DNA of 64,000 nt from Piscinibacter gummiphilus (GTDB lineage Bacteria; Pseudomonadota; Gammaproteobacteria; Burkholderiales; Burkholderiaceae_C), in assembly GCF_002116905.1 (NCBI RefSeq), contig NZ_CP015118.1:3658001-3722000 (forward strand), read 5' to 3'. The position numbers and the translations under genes were made by a program. Shown here in pieces: positions 49,400 through 61,732 of the stretch. Numbering within the stretch: the first letter of the stretch is position 1; every line of letters begins with the position of its first letter. Under the pieces are notes generated by a model, which was not told where the DNA came from, did not search any database, and worked only from the letters and a program-made list of their open reading frames with translations.

Positions 49400-51868
49400 T
49401 CAGGCCGGGGCCAGCGAGGGAGCGCCACCGGGGGCGGGCTCCAGCACCAGGGGCACCGAGACGGTGAAGCGGGCGCCCGACGGCAGGCACTCGGCGCCGA
49501 TCTCGCCGCCCATCGCATCGACGATCTGCCGCGAGATCGCGAGGCCGAGCCCCGCCCCCTGCCGCAACCGCTGGCCGGCATGGCCCTGGGCGTACGGCTG
49601 GAACAGCGCGGCGAGGTCGTCCGCGGTCAGGCCCGGTCCGGTGTCGTCCACCACCAGCTCGAACCGGCGGCGGTCGGCCGCACCGGTCACCCGGCCGGTG
49701 ACGGACACCTGCCCCTGGCGCGTGAACTTCACGGCGTTTCCCACCAGGTTGTTGACCACCTGGCGCAGCCGGGAGACATCGAGCGAGACCCGCGGCAGGT
49801 CGTCCGCGCCGTGGAGCGCCGAGACCAGCATCAGGCCCTTCGCCCGGGCGCTGAGCTCGAACGGTGCGAGCATCTGCGCCCACTGCGCACCGAGGTCCAC
49901 CGACGACGGCTGCAGCACCAGCGGCCGCTCGATCTGCTGCTCGTACTGCAGCGTGGTCTCGAGCAGGGTCTGGAAACCTTCGGCGGACGACTGGATGGCG
50001 CCCAGCAGCCGTTCGCGCTGCGGCGCGTCCGTCTCCGCCTTCGCCATCCCCGCCCCCGACGCGATGGCACCGAGCGTGCCGCGCAGTTCGTGCGACAGGT
50101 AACCGAGGAACCGCCCGCGCGATGCCGTGGTGGCCTCGGCGAGGTGCCGCGCGTCGAGTTCGATCTGGCGCGCCGCCCGCAGGCGGCGGTTGCCCCGGCG
50201 CAGCAGGTACGCCCAGGTGCCCAGCCACAGCACCACGGCCGACCCCACCGCGACGATGCGCAGCACCTGCAGCACGGCCACGCCCGACTCCGGCTGGATG
50301 ACGAGCCAGCGCCGCTCGATCTCGCGCGCCTCCTCGTCGGTCACCGCGTCGAGGCCCTTGCGCAACAACCGCGTGAGCTCGGGCCGGTCGCGGCGCACCG
50401 CGAAGTACAGCTCGCTGTCGGCGTCCGGCACCGTGCCGGTGACCTTCACCCGCCCGGTGAAGCGGTCGTTGATCAGCTGGTTGACCACCTTCAGGTTGCC
50501 GATGGCCGCATCGGCGCTGCCGTCGGCCACCGCCTCGAGCACGGCTTCCTGCGTCGGGAAGGTCAGCAGCTGCAGCGACGGGTAGCGCGTGCGCAGCTGC
50601 GGGATCAGGAAATGCGCCTCGAGCAGCGCGAGGCGCCTGCGCCCCAGCTCGTCGAGCCGGGTGGCGAGCAGGCCGTGCTCGGTGGCGGTGACGATGCCCG
50701 TGGGCACGCGGAGGAACGGCCCGACGAAGTCGTAGTGGGCCCGGCGGGTGCTGGTGCGGGCGGCGCCCACCAGCACGTCGAGGTCGCCGTCGATGCCGCG
50801 CTGGTAGATGTCGGCGAAGGTGCCGCCGCTTTCGCTCTCGATCACGAGGCCCACCTTGCCCGCGGCCAGCCGCATGAAGTCGGCACCGAGGCCGCGCATC
50901 TCGGTCATGTCGGTCTGCAGCGTGATGGGCGCGAAGGCCGTGTCGTAGCCCACGCGGATGCGGCCGTGGTTGTCGACCCAGTCGCGTTCGGCGGGGATCA
51001 GCGAGGCCTTCGGGCGTTCGCCGTCGAACTCGATGTCGGGCGGCAGCCAGCGCGACGCGAGGAACGCGCGGTCGCGCAGCGTGATGCGCGCGAGCGCCTT
51101 GTCGAGCACCGACTGCAGGATGGGCTCGCCGCGGGGCACCGCGGGCCCGAGCGACGACAGCCCCGGCCCGAGCGTGCCGCGCACCTGCACGTTGGCCATC
51201 AGGAGCGACTCGATGTAGTGCACCGCCACATGGCGGAAGCCGATGAAGAGGTCCGCATCGCCCGAGGCCACCGCGCGCAGCGCGAGTTCGGGGGTGTCGT
51301 GGCGAACGACCTTCGCGTTCGGGAAGCGCCGGCGCAGCAGCTGGTCGGCGCCCGACCCGGTCTCGACCGAGATCCGGTAGCCCCCGAAGTTCGAAGCCGG
51401 GGAGATGTCGGGGATGTCGCGGCGCACCGCGAGCACCATGTTCGCGGAGATCATGGGCCGGGTGGCGAGCAGGTCCGACGGGTCCTTGTCGACGGGCGCG
51501 GACACGAAGGCCACGCCGGACACCTCGCCCCGCCGCACGGCGTCGTGCACGGCCGGCAGGTTCGGGTAGCGCCGGTGCGCCACGTGGAAGCCGGCACGTT
51601 CGGCCGCCTGCACGAGCATCTCGGCGGCGAAGCCCTGGGGCTCGGGGGCATCGGGGTCGAACGTGAAGTACGGCGGCAGGCCGCCGGTCCAGCCGAACGT
51701 GACGACCGGGTGCGCGGCGACCCAGGCGGTCTCTTCGGGCGTGAACGTGGTGTCCTCGGCGAGGGCCACGACGGGCCCGGCCAGCGCCAGGCACCCGACC
51801 ACGCCGGCGCGCAGCCTGCGGACGGCCCGCCCCATCAGATCCCCGAACCACCCTGCCCCAAGCTGCAT
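49400..51868 (-). CDS. EvgS/BvgS-like sensor histidine kinase with two periplasmic binding domains
   Basis: A protein of 822 residues: signal/anchor helix (about 20-38), two SBP_bac_3-type periplasmic domains (about 45-275 and 295-525), a membrane helix (about 537-560) and a cytosolic kinase. The H-box SHELRG carries the phospho-accepting His (near 600); N-box NNLVGNAVKF, G1 DDTGPGL and G2 GAGLGLAI are intact. It lacks the PAS, receiver and Hpt domains of BvgS/EvgS. The binding domains probably sense a small molecule such as an amino acid. No response regulator lies next to it, so it is an orphan. The downstream ArsR gene is co-directional, 53 bp away. Confidence 0.88.
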   Translation of the reverse strand: MQLGAGWFGDLMGRAVRRLRAGVVGCLALAGPVVALAEDTTFTPEETAWVAAHPVVTFGWTGGLPPYFTFDPDAPEPQGFAAEMLVQAAERAGFHVAHRRYPNLPAVHDAVRRGEVSGVAFVSAPVDKDPSDLLATRPMISANMVLAVRRDIPDISPASNFGGYRISVETGSGADQLLRRRFPNAKVVRHDTPELALRAVASGDADLFIGFRHVAVHYIESLLMANVQVRGTLGPGLSSLGPAVPRGEPILQSVLDKALARITLRDRAFLASRWLPPDIEFDGERPKASLIPAERDWVDNHGRIRVGYDTAFAPITLQTDMTEMRGLGADFMRLAAGKVGLVIESESGGTFADIYQRGIDGDLDVLVGAARTSTRRAHYDFVGPFLRVPTGIVTATEHGLLATRLDELGRRRLALLEAHFLIPQLRTRYPSLQLLTFPTQEAVLEAVADGSADAAIGNLKVVNQLINDRFTGRVKVTGTVPDADSELYFAVRRDRPELTRLLRKGLDAVTDEEAREIERRWLVIQPESGVAVLQVLRIVAVGSAVVLWLGTWAYLLRRGNRRLRAARQIELDARHLAEATTASRGRFLGYLSHELRGTLGAIASGAGMAKAETDAPQRERLLGAIQSSAEGFQTLLETTLQYEQQIERPLVLQPSSVDLGAQWAQMLAPFELSARAKGLMLVSALHGADDLPRVSLDVSRLRQVVNNLVGNAVKFTRQGQVSVTGRVTGAADRRRFELVVDDTGPGLTADDLAALFQPYAQGHAGQRLRQGAGLGLAISRQIVDAMGGEIGAECLPSGARFTVSVPLVLEPAPGGAPSLAPA

Positions 51869-51913
51869 GTCCAGCCTCTCGTTGTGCGGGGCACTTTAGC
51901 CGAAGGTCGAGGC

Positions 51914-52579
51914 TCAGGACTCCTTCGAAACCCCGAGTTCGGCATACAGGCGCTCGACCAGCGCCTGAAGCGTCTGGATTTCACGCTGCATGGTGGCCTG
52001 CTGGGCCTTCAGGGTGGCCAGCTCGCTCGCCGCGACGAAGTCGGCCGACTCGGCGGCCACGGGCAACGCACTCACGTCGACCTCGCCGGACAGCAGGTGC
52101 GTCCAGCGCGACTCGCGGGCGCCGGGGGCACGGGGCAGCTTGACGACCAGCGGGCCGCCCTTCTCTTCGGACCGTTCCGCCAGCTCGTCGAGGAAGGCCT
52201 CCACCGACCCGGTGTCGGCGAACTTGTGCAGCCGCTCGCTGTTCCCGCGCAGCTCCGACGAGGTCTGCGGACCGCGCAGCATCAGCACGGCCAGCAGCGC
52301 CACCGAGGCGGACGGCAGGTTCATCGCCCGCCCGAGGTTGTGCTCGTAGCGGGACACGCGCGAGCCGCTCGCCTCGAACACGAGGTGCAGCACCTTCAGC
52401 GCGTCCACCGTGGCCTGCACCTCGGACTCCGAGGCGTTCAGCACCGGATCGCGCGCCGTCTTCTGGTTGCACCCGCCCACGAGCGAGTTCAGCGACAGCG
52501 GATAGCTGTCGGGCACCGTGTGGGCCTTCTCGATCAGGACCCCGAGCACGCGGGTCTCGAGGAGGGACAGCGCCCGCAT
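51914..52579 (-). CDS. yceH: YceH-family (DUF480) protein
   Basis: A protein of 221 residues of the conserved YceH family: LSLLETRVLGVLIEKAHTVPD at the start, NSLVGGCNQKTARDPV and a C-terminal helix (LATLKAQQATMQREIQTLQ, a coiled coil). Two winged-helix folds suggest a DNA- or protein-binding role, but it is not defined. The ATG overlaps the stop of the SDR gene (TGATG), so the two are translationally coupled. Confidence 0.92.
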   Translation of the reverse strand: MRALSLLETRVLGVLIEKAHTVPDSYPLSLNSLVGGCNQKTARDPVLNASESEVQATVDALKVLHLVFEASGSRVSRYEHNLGRAMNLPSASVALLAVLMLRGPQTSSELRGNSERLHKFADTGSVEAFLDELAERSEEKGGPLVVKLPRAPGARESRWTHLLSGEVDVSALPVAAESADFVAASELATLKAQQATMQREIQTLQALVERLYAELGVSKES

Positions 52580-53361
52580 CAGATGGCGAACCCGTCGTCG
52601 GCCTGGATCACCGCGCCGTTGATGAAGTGGCTCTCGTTCGAGCACAGCAGCATCAGCACGGCGTCGAGGTCCTTCGGCTGGCCGATGCGCTTGCGCGGCA
52701 TCATCGCGATCAGCTTCTGGCCCTGTTCGGTGCCCCAGTGGTGGTGGTTGATCTCGGTGTCGATGTAGCCCGGGCAGATGGCGTTGACGTTGATGCCGAA
52801 GCGGCCCCACTCGAGCGCCATCGCGCGGGTCATGTGCACCACGGCGGCCTTGCTCATCGCGTACACGCCGATCTGGCTCAGAGGCTTCAAGCCGGCCATC
52901 GACGCGATGTTGACGATGCGCCCGCCCGTGAAGGTGCCCGGCGCCGCGCCGCGGGCGCGGGCGAGCATGCGCTTGCCCACCTCCTGGGCCACGAAGAAGG
53001 CGCCCTTCGTGTTGGTGTCCATCACGTAGTCGTAATCCTCCTCGGACACGTCGACCAGCTTCTGCGTGGTGCTGACGCCCGAGTTGTTCACGAGGATGTC
53101 GATCGTGCCCATCTCGGTTTCGGCGTGGGCGACGGCGGCCTTGATGCTGTCGTGGTCGGTGACGTCGAGCGTCACCACGTGGGCGTCGCCGCCCGACGCC
53201 TCGATTTCGGCGCGCAGCGTCTTCAGCCGCTCGACGCGGCGGCCCGCCAGCACCACGGCGGCGCCGGCGCCGGCCAGCGTCTTGGCGAATTGGGTGCCCA
53301 GCCCGCTCGACGCGCCGGTGACCAGCGCGACGCGCCCGGACAGATCGATGCTGTAGCTCAT
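52579..53361 (-). CDS. Short-chain dehydrogenase/reductase
   Basis: A classical SDR of 260 residues with the cofactor motif TGASSGLG (near 15), NNSG and the catalytic YAMSK. GRR after the second strand suggests NADP(H). It reduces or oxidises a keto/hydroxy group of unknown substrate. AGGAGAACCGA precedes the ATG at 53361. It is divergent from the ETF-quinone oxidoreductase gene, and a GAACG-AC-CGTTC dyad lies between, suggesting shared control, possibly in fatty-acid or acyl-CoA metabolism. Confidence 0.85.
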   Translation of the reverse strand: MSYSIDLSGRVALVTGASSGLGTQFAKTLAGAGAAVVLAGRRVERLKTLRAEIEASGGDAHVVTLDVTDHDSIKAAVAHAETEMGTIDILVNNSGVSTTQKLVDVSEEDYDYVMDTNTKGAFFVAQEVGKRMLARARGAAPGTFTGGRIVNIASMAGLKPLSQIGVYAMSKAAVVHMTRAMALEWGRFGINVNAICPGYIDTEINHHHWGTEQGQKLIAMMPRKRIGQPKDLDAVLMLLCSNESHFINGAVIQADDGFAI

Positions 53362-53447
53362 TCGGTTCTCCTGGTTCATCAACTTCGACTTCGGGTGAGC
53401 GATGAAGATAGCACGCTCCCCTCGTGAAGAAGACACGTTGCTTGGAT

Positions 53448-53461
53448 CGAACGACCGTTCG
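53448..53461. promoter_or_regulatory. TetR-like palindrome upstream of the ETF-QO gene
   Basis: CGAACG-AC-CGTTCG, perfect 6-bp arms. It lies about 20 bp before a TAGAAT -10-like element (53482-53487), where a bound repressor would block transcription. TetR-type regulators of acyl-CoA catabolism bind such sites in beta-proteobacteria; which one acts here is unknown. Confidence 0.55.
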
Positions 53462-53527
53462 TTTTCGCCTTCTGCAACATTTAGAATGCGCGACAAAGTG
53501 AATTCGAGCCCGATTCAAGGAGACTGC

Positions 53528-55213
53528 ATGACCCCCTCGGAAATTCTTGCCCAGTACGGCCCACGCGAGGCCATGGAATACGACGTCGTGATCGTCGGTG
53601 GCGGCCCCGGCGGCCTCGCCACGGCCATCAAGCTGAAGCAGCTCGCTGCCGCGCAGGAGAAGGAAATCTCCGTCGTCGTGCTCGAGAAGGGCTCGGAACC
53701 CGGCGCCCACATCCTGAGCGGCGCGGTGATGGACCCCAGGGCCCTCACCGAACTGATCCCCGACTGGAAGGAACAGGGCGCGCCCCTGAACCAGCCCGTC
53801 ACGGACGACAAGGTCATGTGGCTCACGAAGACCGGTGCGATCGACTTCCCGAAGTTCATGATCCCCGACAACTTCCACAACGAGGGCAACTACGCCATCA
53901 GCCTCGGCAACGTGGTGCGCTGGCTGGCGCAGCAGGCCGAAGCCCTCGGTGTGGAGATCTTCCCCGGCTTCCCCGCCGCCGAAGTGCTCTTCAACGACGA
54001 CGGCAGCGTCAAGGGTGTCGCCACCGGCAACCTCGGCATCGGCAAGGACGGCCAGCCGAACGAGAACTTCCAGCTGGGCATGGAACTGCACGGCAAGTAC
54101 ACCGTGTTCGCCGAAGGCGCCCGCGGCCACCTCGGCAAGCAGGTCATCGGGAAGTTCAAGCTCGACGAGGGCAAGGACCCGCAGGCCTACGCCATCGGCG
54201 TGAAGGAACTGTGGGAGATCGACCCCGCCAAGCACAAGGCGGGTCTGGTCATCCACACCGCCGGCTTCCCGATGGACGACAGCACCTACGGCGGCGGCTT
54301 CATGTACCACCTCGAGGACAACAAGGTCACGCTCGGCCTCGTCACCGGCCTCGACTACGCCAACCCGTGGATCAGCCCGTTCGAGGAAATGCAGCGGTGG
54401 AAGACCCACCCGGCCATCCTCAAGTACCTCGAAGGCGGCAAGCGCCTGAGCTACGGCGCGCGCGCCATCACCACCGGCGGCCTGCTGAGCCTGCCGAAGG
54501 TCGTGTTCCCGGGCGGCTGCCTCGTGGGCTGCGACGCCGGTTTCCTGAACGGCGCCCGCATCAAGGGCAGCCATGCCGCGATCAAGAGCGGCATGCTCGC
54601 CGCCGACGCGCTGTTCGCCGCCGTCACCGGCGGCCGCCAGCACGACGAACTGTCGGCCTTCCCGGAAGCCTTCGAGAAGAGCTGGCTGCGCGACGAACTG
54701 CACCAGTCGCGCAACTTCAAGGCCTGGTTCAAGCTGGGCAACATGGTGGGCGGCCTGATGAACGGCATCGAGTACTGGCTGCTGCCGAAGCTCGGCTTCA
54801 AGACCCCGCCCTGGACGAAGCGCCGCACGATCCCCGACCACGCCATGCTGCGCCCGGCCTCCGAGTTCCCGCAGATCGTGTACCCGAAGCCGGACGGCAA
54901 GATCACCTTCGACCGCCTGAGCAGCGTGTTCGTGAGCAACACGAACCACGAGGAACACCAGCCGGCGCACCTGACGCTCAAGGACGACTCGGTGCCGGTC
55001 AAGGTCAACCTCGCGAAGTACGCCGGCCCCGAGTCGCGCTACTGCCCGGCCGGCGTGTACGAGTTCGTCAAGAACGAGGACAACACCGACCGCCTGCAGA
55101 TCAACGCGCAGAACTGCGTGCACTGCAAGACCTGCGACATCAAGGACCCCACGCAGAACATCGTGTGGGTGACGCCTGAAGGTGGCGGCGGTCCGAACTA
55201 CTCCGGCATGTAA
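53528..55213 (+). CDS. Electron transfer flavoprotein-ubiquinone oxidoreductase
   Basis: A protein of 561 residues: FAD motif VVIVGGGPGGLA (about 20-31), the ubiquinone/membrane region, and a C-terminal 4Fe-4S ligand set (CPAGVYEF, CVHCKTCDIKDP). It passes electrons from ETF, reduced by acyl-CoA dehydrogenases, to ubiquinone at the inner membrane. CAAGGAGA precedes the ATG at 53528. The upstream palindrome and the divergent SDR suggest control by fatty-acid or branched-chain amino-acid status. A hairpin terminator follows. Confidence 0.97.
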   Translation: MTPSEILAQYGPREAMEYDVVIVGGGPGGLATAIKLKQLAAAQEKEISVVVLEKGSEPGAHILSGAVMDPRALTELIPDWKEQGAPLNQPVTDDKVMWLTKTGAIDFPKFMIPDNFHNEGNYAISLGNVVRWLAQQAEALGVEIFPGFPAAEVLFNDDGSVKGVATGNLGIGKDGQPNENFQLGMELHGKYTVFAEGARGHLGKQVIGKFKLDEGKDPQAYAIGVKELWEIDPAKHKAGLVIHTAGFPMDDSTYGGGFMYHLEDNKVTLGLVTGLDYANPWISPFEEMQRWKTHPAILKYLEGGKRLSYGARAITTGGLLSLPKVVFPGGCLVGCDAGFLNGARIKGSHAAIKSGMLAADALFAAVTGGRQHDELSAFPEAFEKSWLRDELHQSRNFKAWFKLGNMVGGLMNGIEYWLLPKLGFKTPPWTKRRTIPDHAMLRPASEFPQIVYPKPDGKITFDRLSSVFVSNTNHEEHQPAHLTLKDDSVPVKVNLAKYAGPESRYCPAGVYEFVKNEDNTDRLQINAQNCVHCKTCDIKDPTQNIVWVTPEGGGGPNYSGM

Positions 55214-55218
55214 GAGAC

Positions 55219-55242
55219 AAACGGCCCCCGCGGGGGCCGTTT
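55219..55242. terminator. Bidirectional terminator
   Basis: AAACGGCCCCCG and its perfect complement, a 12-bp stem with no loop spacer, ending in GTTTCT. It closes the ETF-QO gene and the convergent GH16 gene. Confidence 0.8.
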
Positions 55243-55253
55243 CTCATGGTGCG

Positions 55254-56690
55254 TCAGTTCTTGCGATAGGCCCGCACCCAGTCGATGTTCAGCGCCTGCG
55301 GGAACGCCGTGTCGTCGATGCCGTTGCGGCCCGCCCACGCCCCGCCGATGCCGAGGTTCAGCAGGATGTGCGCCGGCCCGCCGGCCGTGCCGTCGTCGTA
55401 GGTCCACGTCGCGGCACGCGTGTAGATCTTCTTGCCGTCGATGTACATCGTGACGGAGGTCGGCGTCCATTCGGCACCGATCACGTGGTAGCCCTCGGTG
55501 AAGTTGAACGGGGCCTTCCAGAACGTGTACTGCAGATTGAACGCCGGGTCGGCGTACGAGACCGAGGACGGCTGGCGGTCGCGGGTCACGACGTTCGAGT
55601 GGAGCATGTCCGGCAGGTCCTCCACGCCGTTGTTCACGAACTCGAAGATGTCGATCTCGGGCGGCCACGACAGGCGACCGGTCTCGGAGACATCGGAGTT
55701 GAGCCAGAACGCCGGCCACACGCCCTTGCCCGGCGGCATCTTCACGCGGGCCTCGAAGTAGCCGTAGCGCGTGGTCCAGTCGGAGCGGATCATCCCCGAC
55801 TCGTAGTTGATGCCGTTCGCGTCCGTGGTCGACACCTTGCGCGCGACGAGGCTCAGCACGCCGTTGCCCACCTGGTGGTTGTCGTTGTCGCGGTACCGCT
55901 GCTTCTCGTCGTGCAGGCGGTCCGTGGTGCCGTTGTTGTAGATCATGCGCGTGTGCCACTTCGCGCGGTTCAGCGTGGTGCCGTTGAACTCGTCGTTGAA
56001 CGCGAGCGTGTAGCCGGCGGGCACGAACGAGTTCGACGGGGACGTGATCGGCTCGGTCACGGCGATGGGCGTGCGCATCTTCATCGAGACGGTGTCGACG
56101 ACCGCGCGCGAGCCGTTCGCCAGCACGCTCAGTTCGCCCTTCGTGTAGGCCGGTGCGGTGAACTCGAACGTGTAGTCCGTCCACGCCGTGCCCTTCACCT
56201 GCGTCTGGAACGTGCGGAAGTTCTCGTTGTACGGCGGGATCTGGAACTTCATCGCGACGGTGGTGGTGCCGGTCGCGTTTTCGTTGCGGGCGCGGAACTT
56301 CACGGTGTACGAGGCGCCCGCGACGAGCTGGGCCGGCGCGAACGTCTGCAGCGCGCGCCAGCCGACGTTGAGCGCCTTGCCGCCGGGACGCTGCGAGCTG
56401 TTGACGAGCACGGCATCGCCCACGTTCCAGTTGTTGAGGCCGTCGGCGAAGAGATTGTTGAGCACCATTTCGTCGGGCACGACGGTGTAGGACGTGTCGT
56501 CCCCGACGTCGCCTTCGTCGGCATCGGTCGTGGCCGCGATCAGCTTGGTGCCGTCGGCCGGTGCCAGGGCGGCCGGGGTCGAAAGCGTGGTGTTCGTGTC
56601 GTCGGCGCCACCGCCGCAGGCGGCGAGCAGGCAGGCCAGGGTGAGCGCGGAAAGCAGGGGCGCCGGGGTCGGCACGTGGAGCGATTTCAT
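55254..56690 (-). CDS. GH16 glycoside hydrolase lipoprotein with carbohydrate-binding module
   Basis: A protein of 478 residues: lipoprotein signal LLAAC with Cys25, a linker, a CBM4/9-like beta module (about 80-205) and a GH16 catalytic domain (about 225-478). The retaining active site is E345-I-D-I-F-E350, with E345 as nucleophile and E350 as acid/base. GH16 enzymes cleave beta-1,3-glucans, agar-like galactans and related polymers; the exact substrate is unknown. Lipid anchoring suggests it works at the outer membrane. The ATG at 56690 directly precedes the signal peptide. It is divergent from the glycine-cleavage operon. Confidence 0.9.
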   Translation of the reverse strand: MKSLHVPTPAPLLSALTLACLLAACGGGADDTNTTLSTPAALAPADGTKLIAATTDADEGDVGDDTSYTVVPDEMVLNNLFADGLNNWNVGDAVLVNSSQRPGGKALNVGWRALQTFAPAQLVAGASYTVKFRARNENATGTTTVAMKFQIPPYNENFRTFQTQVKGTAWTDYTFEFTAPAYTKGELSVLANGSRAVVDTVSMKMRTPIAVTEPITSPSNSFVPAGYTLAFNDEFNGTTLNRAKWHTRMIYNNGTTDRLHDEKQRYRDNDNHQVGNGVLSLVARKVSTTDANGINYESGMIRSDWTTRYGYFEARVKMPPGKGVWPAFWLNSDVSETGRLSWPPEIDIFEFVNNGVEDLPDMLHSNVVTRDRQPSSVSYADPAFNLQYTFWKAPFNFTEGYHVIGAEWTPTSVTMYIDGKKIYTRAATWTYDDGTAGGPAHILLNLGIGGAWAGRNGIDDTAFPQALNIDWVRAYRKN

Positions 56691-56890
56691 GGAGCGGTTC
56701 CCGAGTCGTTTGACAAGCTGGCCACCCGTTCGCACCGGGCGTCGAGGTGGCCTCTGCCTCTCGTTTCGGCAGGCCACCTCACGTCAACACCGGAAATCCG
56801 TAAGCGATTGCGACGACACGCGACGACACGAAACGTTCGGGGTTCACGTGATGGATGCCACACGCACGCCGCGGGGGTACACTACGAGCC

Positions 56891-57123
56891 GTCAGGAGAG
56901 AGTGCCCGCAAGGGCGCCGCCGAAGGCGAGCCGAGGGTCGGGGTGCAAGCACCGGCCGGAGGCAGAAACGCTCAGGCAAAAGGACTGGCACACGCTTCGG
57001 TAACGGGGCGTTCCTCACTGGAGAGAGGCTGGTGACCCGCACGCGGGTGAGCCGGTCCACCGAAGGGGCAAGCGGCAGGTGTCGGCACGAACCCCCGCCA
57101 ATCTCTCAGGTAAAGCGGACAGC
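56891..57123 (+). promoter_or_regulatory. Tandem glycine riboswitch (gcvT motif)
   Basis: Two aptamers in line. The first runs from about 56891 to 56988 with GGAGAGAG, CCGCCGAAGGCG and a GGCAGAAACGCTCAGGC-like core; the second from about 57018 to 57123 with GGAGAGAG, CACCGAAGGGG and AATCTCTCAGG. Both repeat the conserved GAGAG...CCGAAG...CTCAGG pattern, joined by a short linker. Glycine binding turns on the glycine cleavage operon that follows. A TACACT -10-like element lies at 56878-56883. A CCACCG/CGGTGG hairpin (57134-57149) is the likely expression platform before the gcvT start. Confidence 0.94.
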
Positions 57124-57177
57124 GAGGGCATCCCCACCGAAGTCGGTGGTTGCACGATTGCCCTGCCGGAGAAACGC

Positions 57178-58299
57178 ATGTCCCTGCCCGCCGCCCTGCT
57201 GAAGACGCCGCTCCACGCGTTGCACCTCGAACTCGGTGCCAAGATGGTCCCCTTCGCCGGCTACGAGATGCCGGTCAACTACCCCGGCGGCATCATCGCC
57301 GAACACAAGCACTGCCGAGAGGCCGCCGCGCTGTTCGACGTGTCCCACATGGGCCAGTGCCGCCTCATCGGCGACGACGCCGCGAAGGCCCTCGAATCGC
57401 TGATCCCGGTCGACGTGATCGGCCTCGGCGTCGGCAAGCAGCGTTACGGCTTCTTCACCAACAAGTCCGGCGGCATCCTCGACGACCTGATGATCACCCG
57501 GCGCGAACACGACTTGCTGCTGGTCGTCAACGCCGCGTGCAAGAAGGCCGACCTCACCCACCTCGTCACCCACATCGGCCACCGCTGCACCGTGCAGCCC
57601 CTGCCCGACCAGGCGCTGCTCGCGCTGCAGGGCCCGAAGGCGGTCGATGCGCTGCGCCGACTCAACCCCGAGGTCGCCACGCTCGTCTTCATGACCGGCA
57701 AGGCCTTCTCGCTCGACGGCATCAACTGCTACGTCACCCGCTCCGGGTACACGGGCGAGGACGGCTTCGAGATCTCGGTCGCCAATGAACACGTCGAAGC
57801 CCTCGCCCGCAAGCTGCTGGCCCAGCCGGAGGTGCGCCCCGTGGGCCTCGGCGCACGCGACACGCTGCGCCTCGAGGCGGGCCTGTGCCTGTACGGCCAC
57901 GACATCAACGAGAACACCACCCCGGTCGAGGCCGGCCTCACCTGGGCCATCCAGAAGGTCCGCCGCGTCGGTGGTGCACGCCACGGCGGCTACCCCGGCG
58001 CCGCGGCCATCGACGCCCAGCTCGCCACGGGCACCACCAACAAGCGCGTGGGCCTGCTGGGCCTCGAGCGGGTGCCGGTGCGCGAAGGCGCCACCATCGT
58101 CGACGCACGGGGCCACAAGCTCGGCCACGTCACCAGCGGCACGCTCGCGCCGTCGGTGAACCAGGCCATCGCGATGGCGTACCTCGCCAGCAACCACGCC
58201 CTCCCGCACCACGAGCTGTTCGCGGAGGTGCGCGGCAAGCGCCAGCCCATGCGGGTGGCGCCCACCCCGTTCGTGCCGCACCGCTACGTGCGCGGCTGA
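57178..58299 (+). CDS. gcvT: Glycine cleavage system aminomethyltransferase (T protein)
   Basis: A protein of 373 residues with GMGA-type GAKMVPFAGYEMP at the start, FDVSHMG, the tetrahydrofolate-binding region and a C-terminal beta barrel. It releases ammonia and forms methylene-tetrahydrofolate from the aminomethyl-lipoyl H protein. It is first in gcvT-gcvH-gcvP and controlled by the riboswitch. CCGGAGAAACGC precedes the ATG. Confidence 0.97.
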   Translation: MSLPAALLKTPLHALHLELGAKMVPFAGYEMPVNYPGGIIAEHKHCREAAALFDVSHMGQCRLIGDDAAKALESLIPVDVIGLGVGKQRYGFFTNKSGGILDDLMITRREHDLLLVVNAACKKADLTHLVTHIGHRCTVQPLPDQALLALQGPKAVDALRRLNPEVATLVFMTGKAFSLDGINCYVTRSGYTGEDGFEISVANEHVEALARKLLAQPEVRPVGLGARDTLRLEAGLCLYGHDINENTTPVEAGLTWAIQKVRRVGGARHGGYPGAAAIDAQLATGTTNKRVGLLGLERVPVREGATIVDARGHKLGHVTSGTLAPSVNQAIAMAYLASNHALPHHELFAEVRGKRQPMRVAPTPFVPHRYVRG

Positions 58300-58385
58300 A
58301 CGCGGTCCTGTTTTCCCCCGTTCGTTCCTTTTCCCACAGACCCCGCCCGCCGCGCGAAGCGGCCGGGCCACCCAGGAGTTGACCG

Positions 58386-58760
58386 ATGACGACCCTCTAC
58401 ACGGCCGAACACGAGTGGATCACCACCGACACGCCCGCTTCCGCCACCGTTGGCATCACCGTGCATGCGCAGGACGCCCTCGGTGACGTCGTGTTCGTCG
58501 ACCTGCCCGCCGTGGGCGCCACGTTCAACCAGGGCGACGTCGCCGGCGTCGTCGAATCCGTGAAGGCCGCGGCCGACCTCTACATGCCGGTGACCGGCGA
58601 GATCGTCGAGGTCAACGAGGCGCTGCGCGCCGACCCGTCGCTCGCCAACAGCGACCCGCTGAACACCGGCTGGTTCTTCAAGGTGAAGGTGGCCGACGCC
58701 GGCCAGTTCGCCAAGCTGCTCGACGCCACCGCGTACGACGACCTCGTCAAGAACAGCTGA
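58386..58760 (+). CDS. gcvH: Glycine cleavage system H protein
   Basis: A protein of 124 residues, a lipoyl-carrier fold with the lipoylated lysine in ESVKAAADLY (about residue 64). It shuttles the aminomethyl group between P and T proteins. It lies 86 bp after gcvT; AGGAG precedes the ATG at 58386. Confidence 0.97.
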   Translation: MTTLYTAEHEWITTDTPASATVGITVHAQDALGDVVFVDLPAVGATFNQGDVAGVVESVKAAADLYMPVTGEIVEVNEALRADPSLANSDPLNTGWFFKVKVADAGQFAKLLDATAYDDLVKNS

Positions 58761-58818
58761 CCCCGCCTACGCCCTGCCCACTCCACCCGTCACACCCCTC
58801 TTCCTGGATCCGTCCGCC

Positions 58819-61728
<2,910 letters not shown>

Positions 61729-61732
61729 CCGC

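Noticed and set aside
49580..52768. Plus-strand open frame of 1062 codons opposite the sensor kinase
   Set aside because: Antisense to a complete histidine kinase and yceH; residue makeup typical of shadows.
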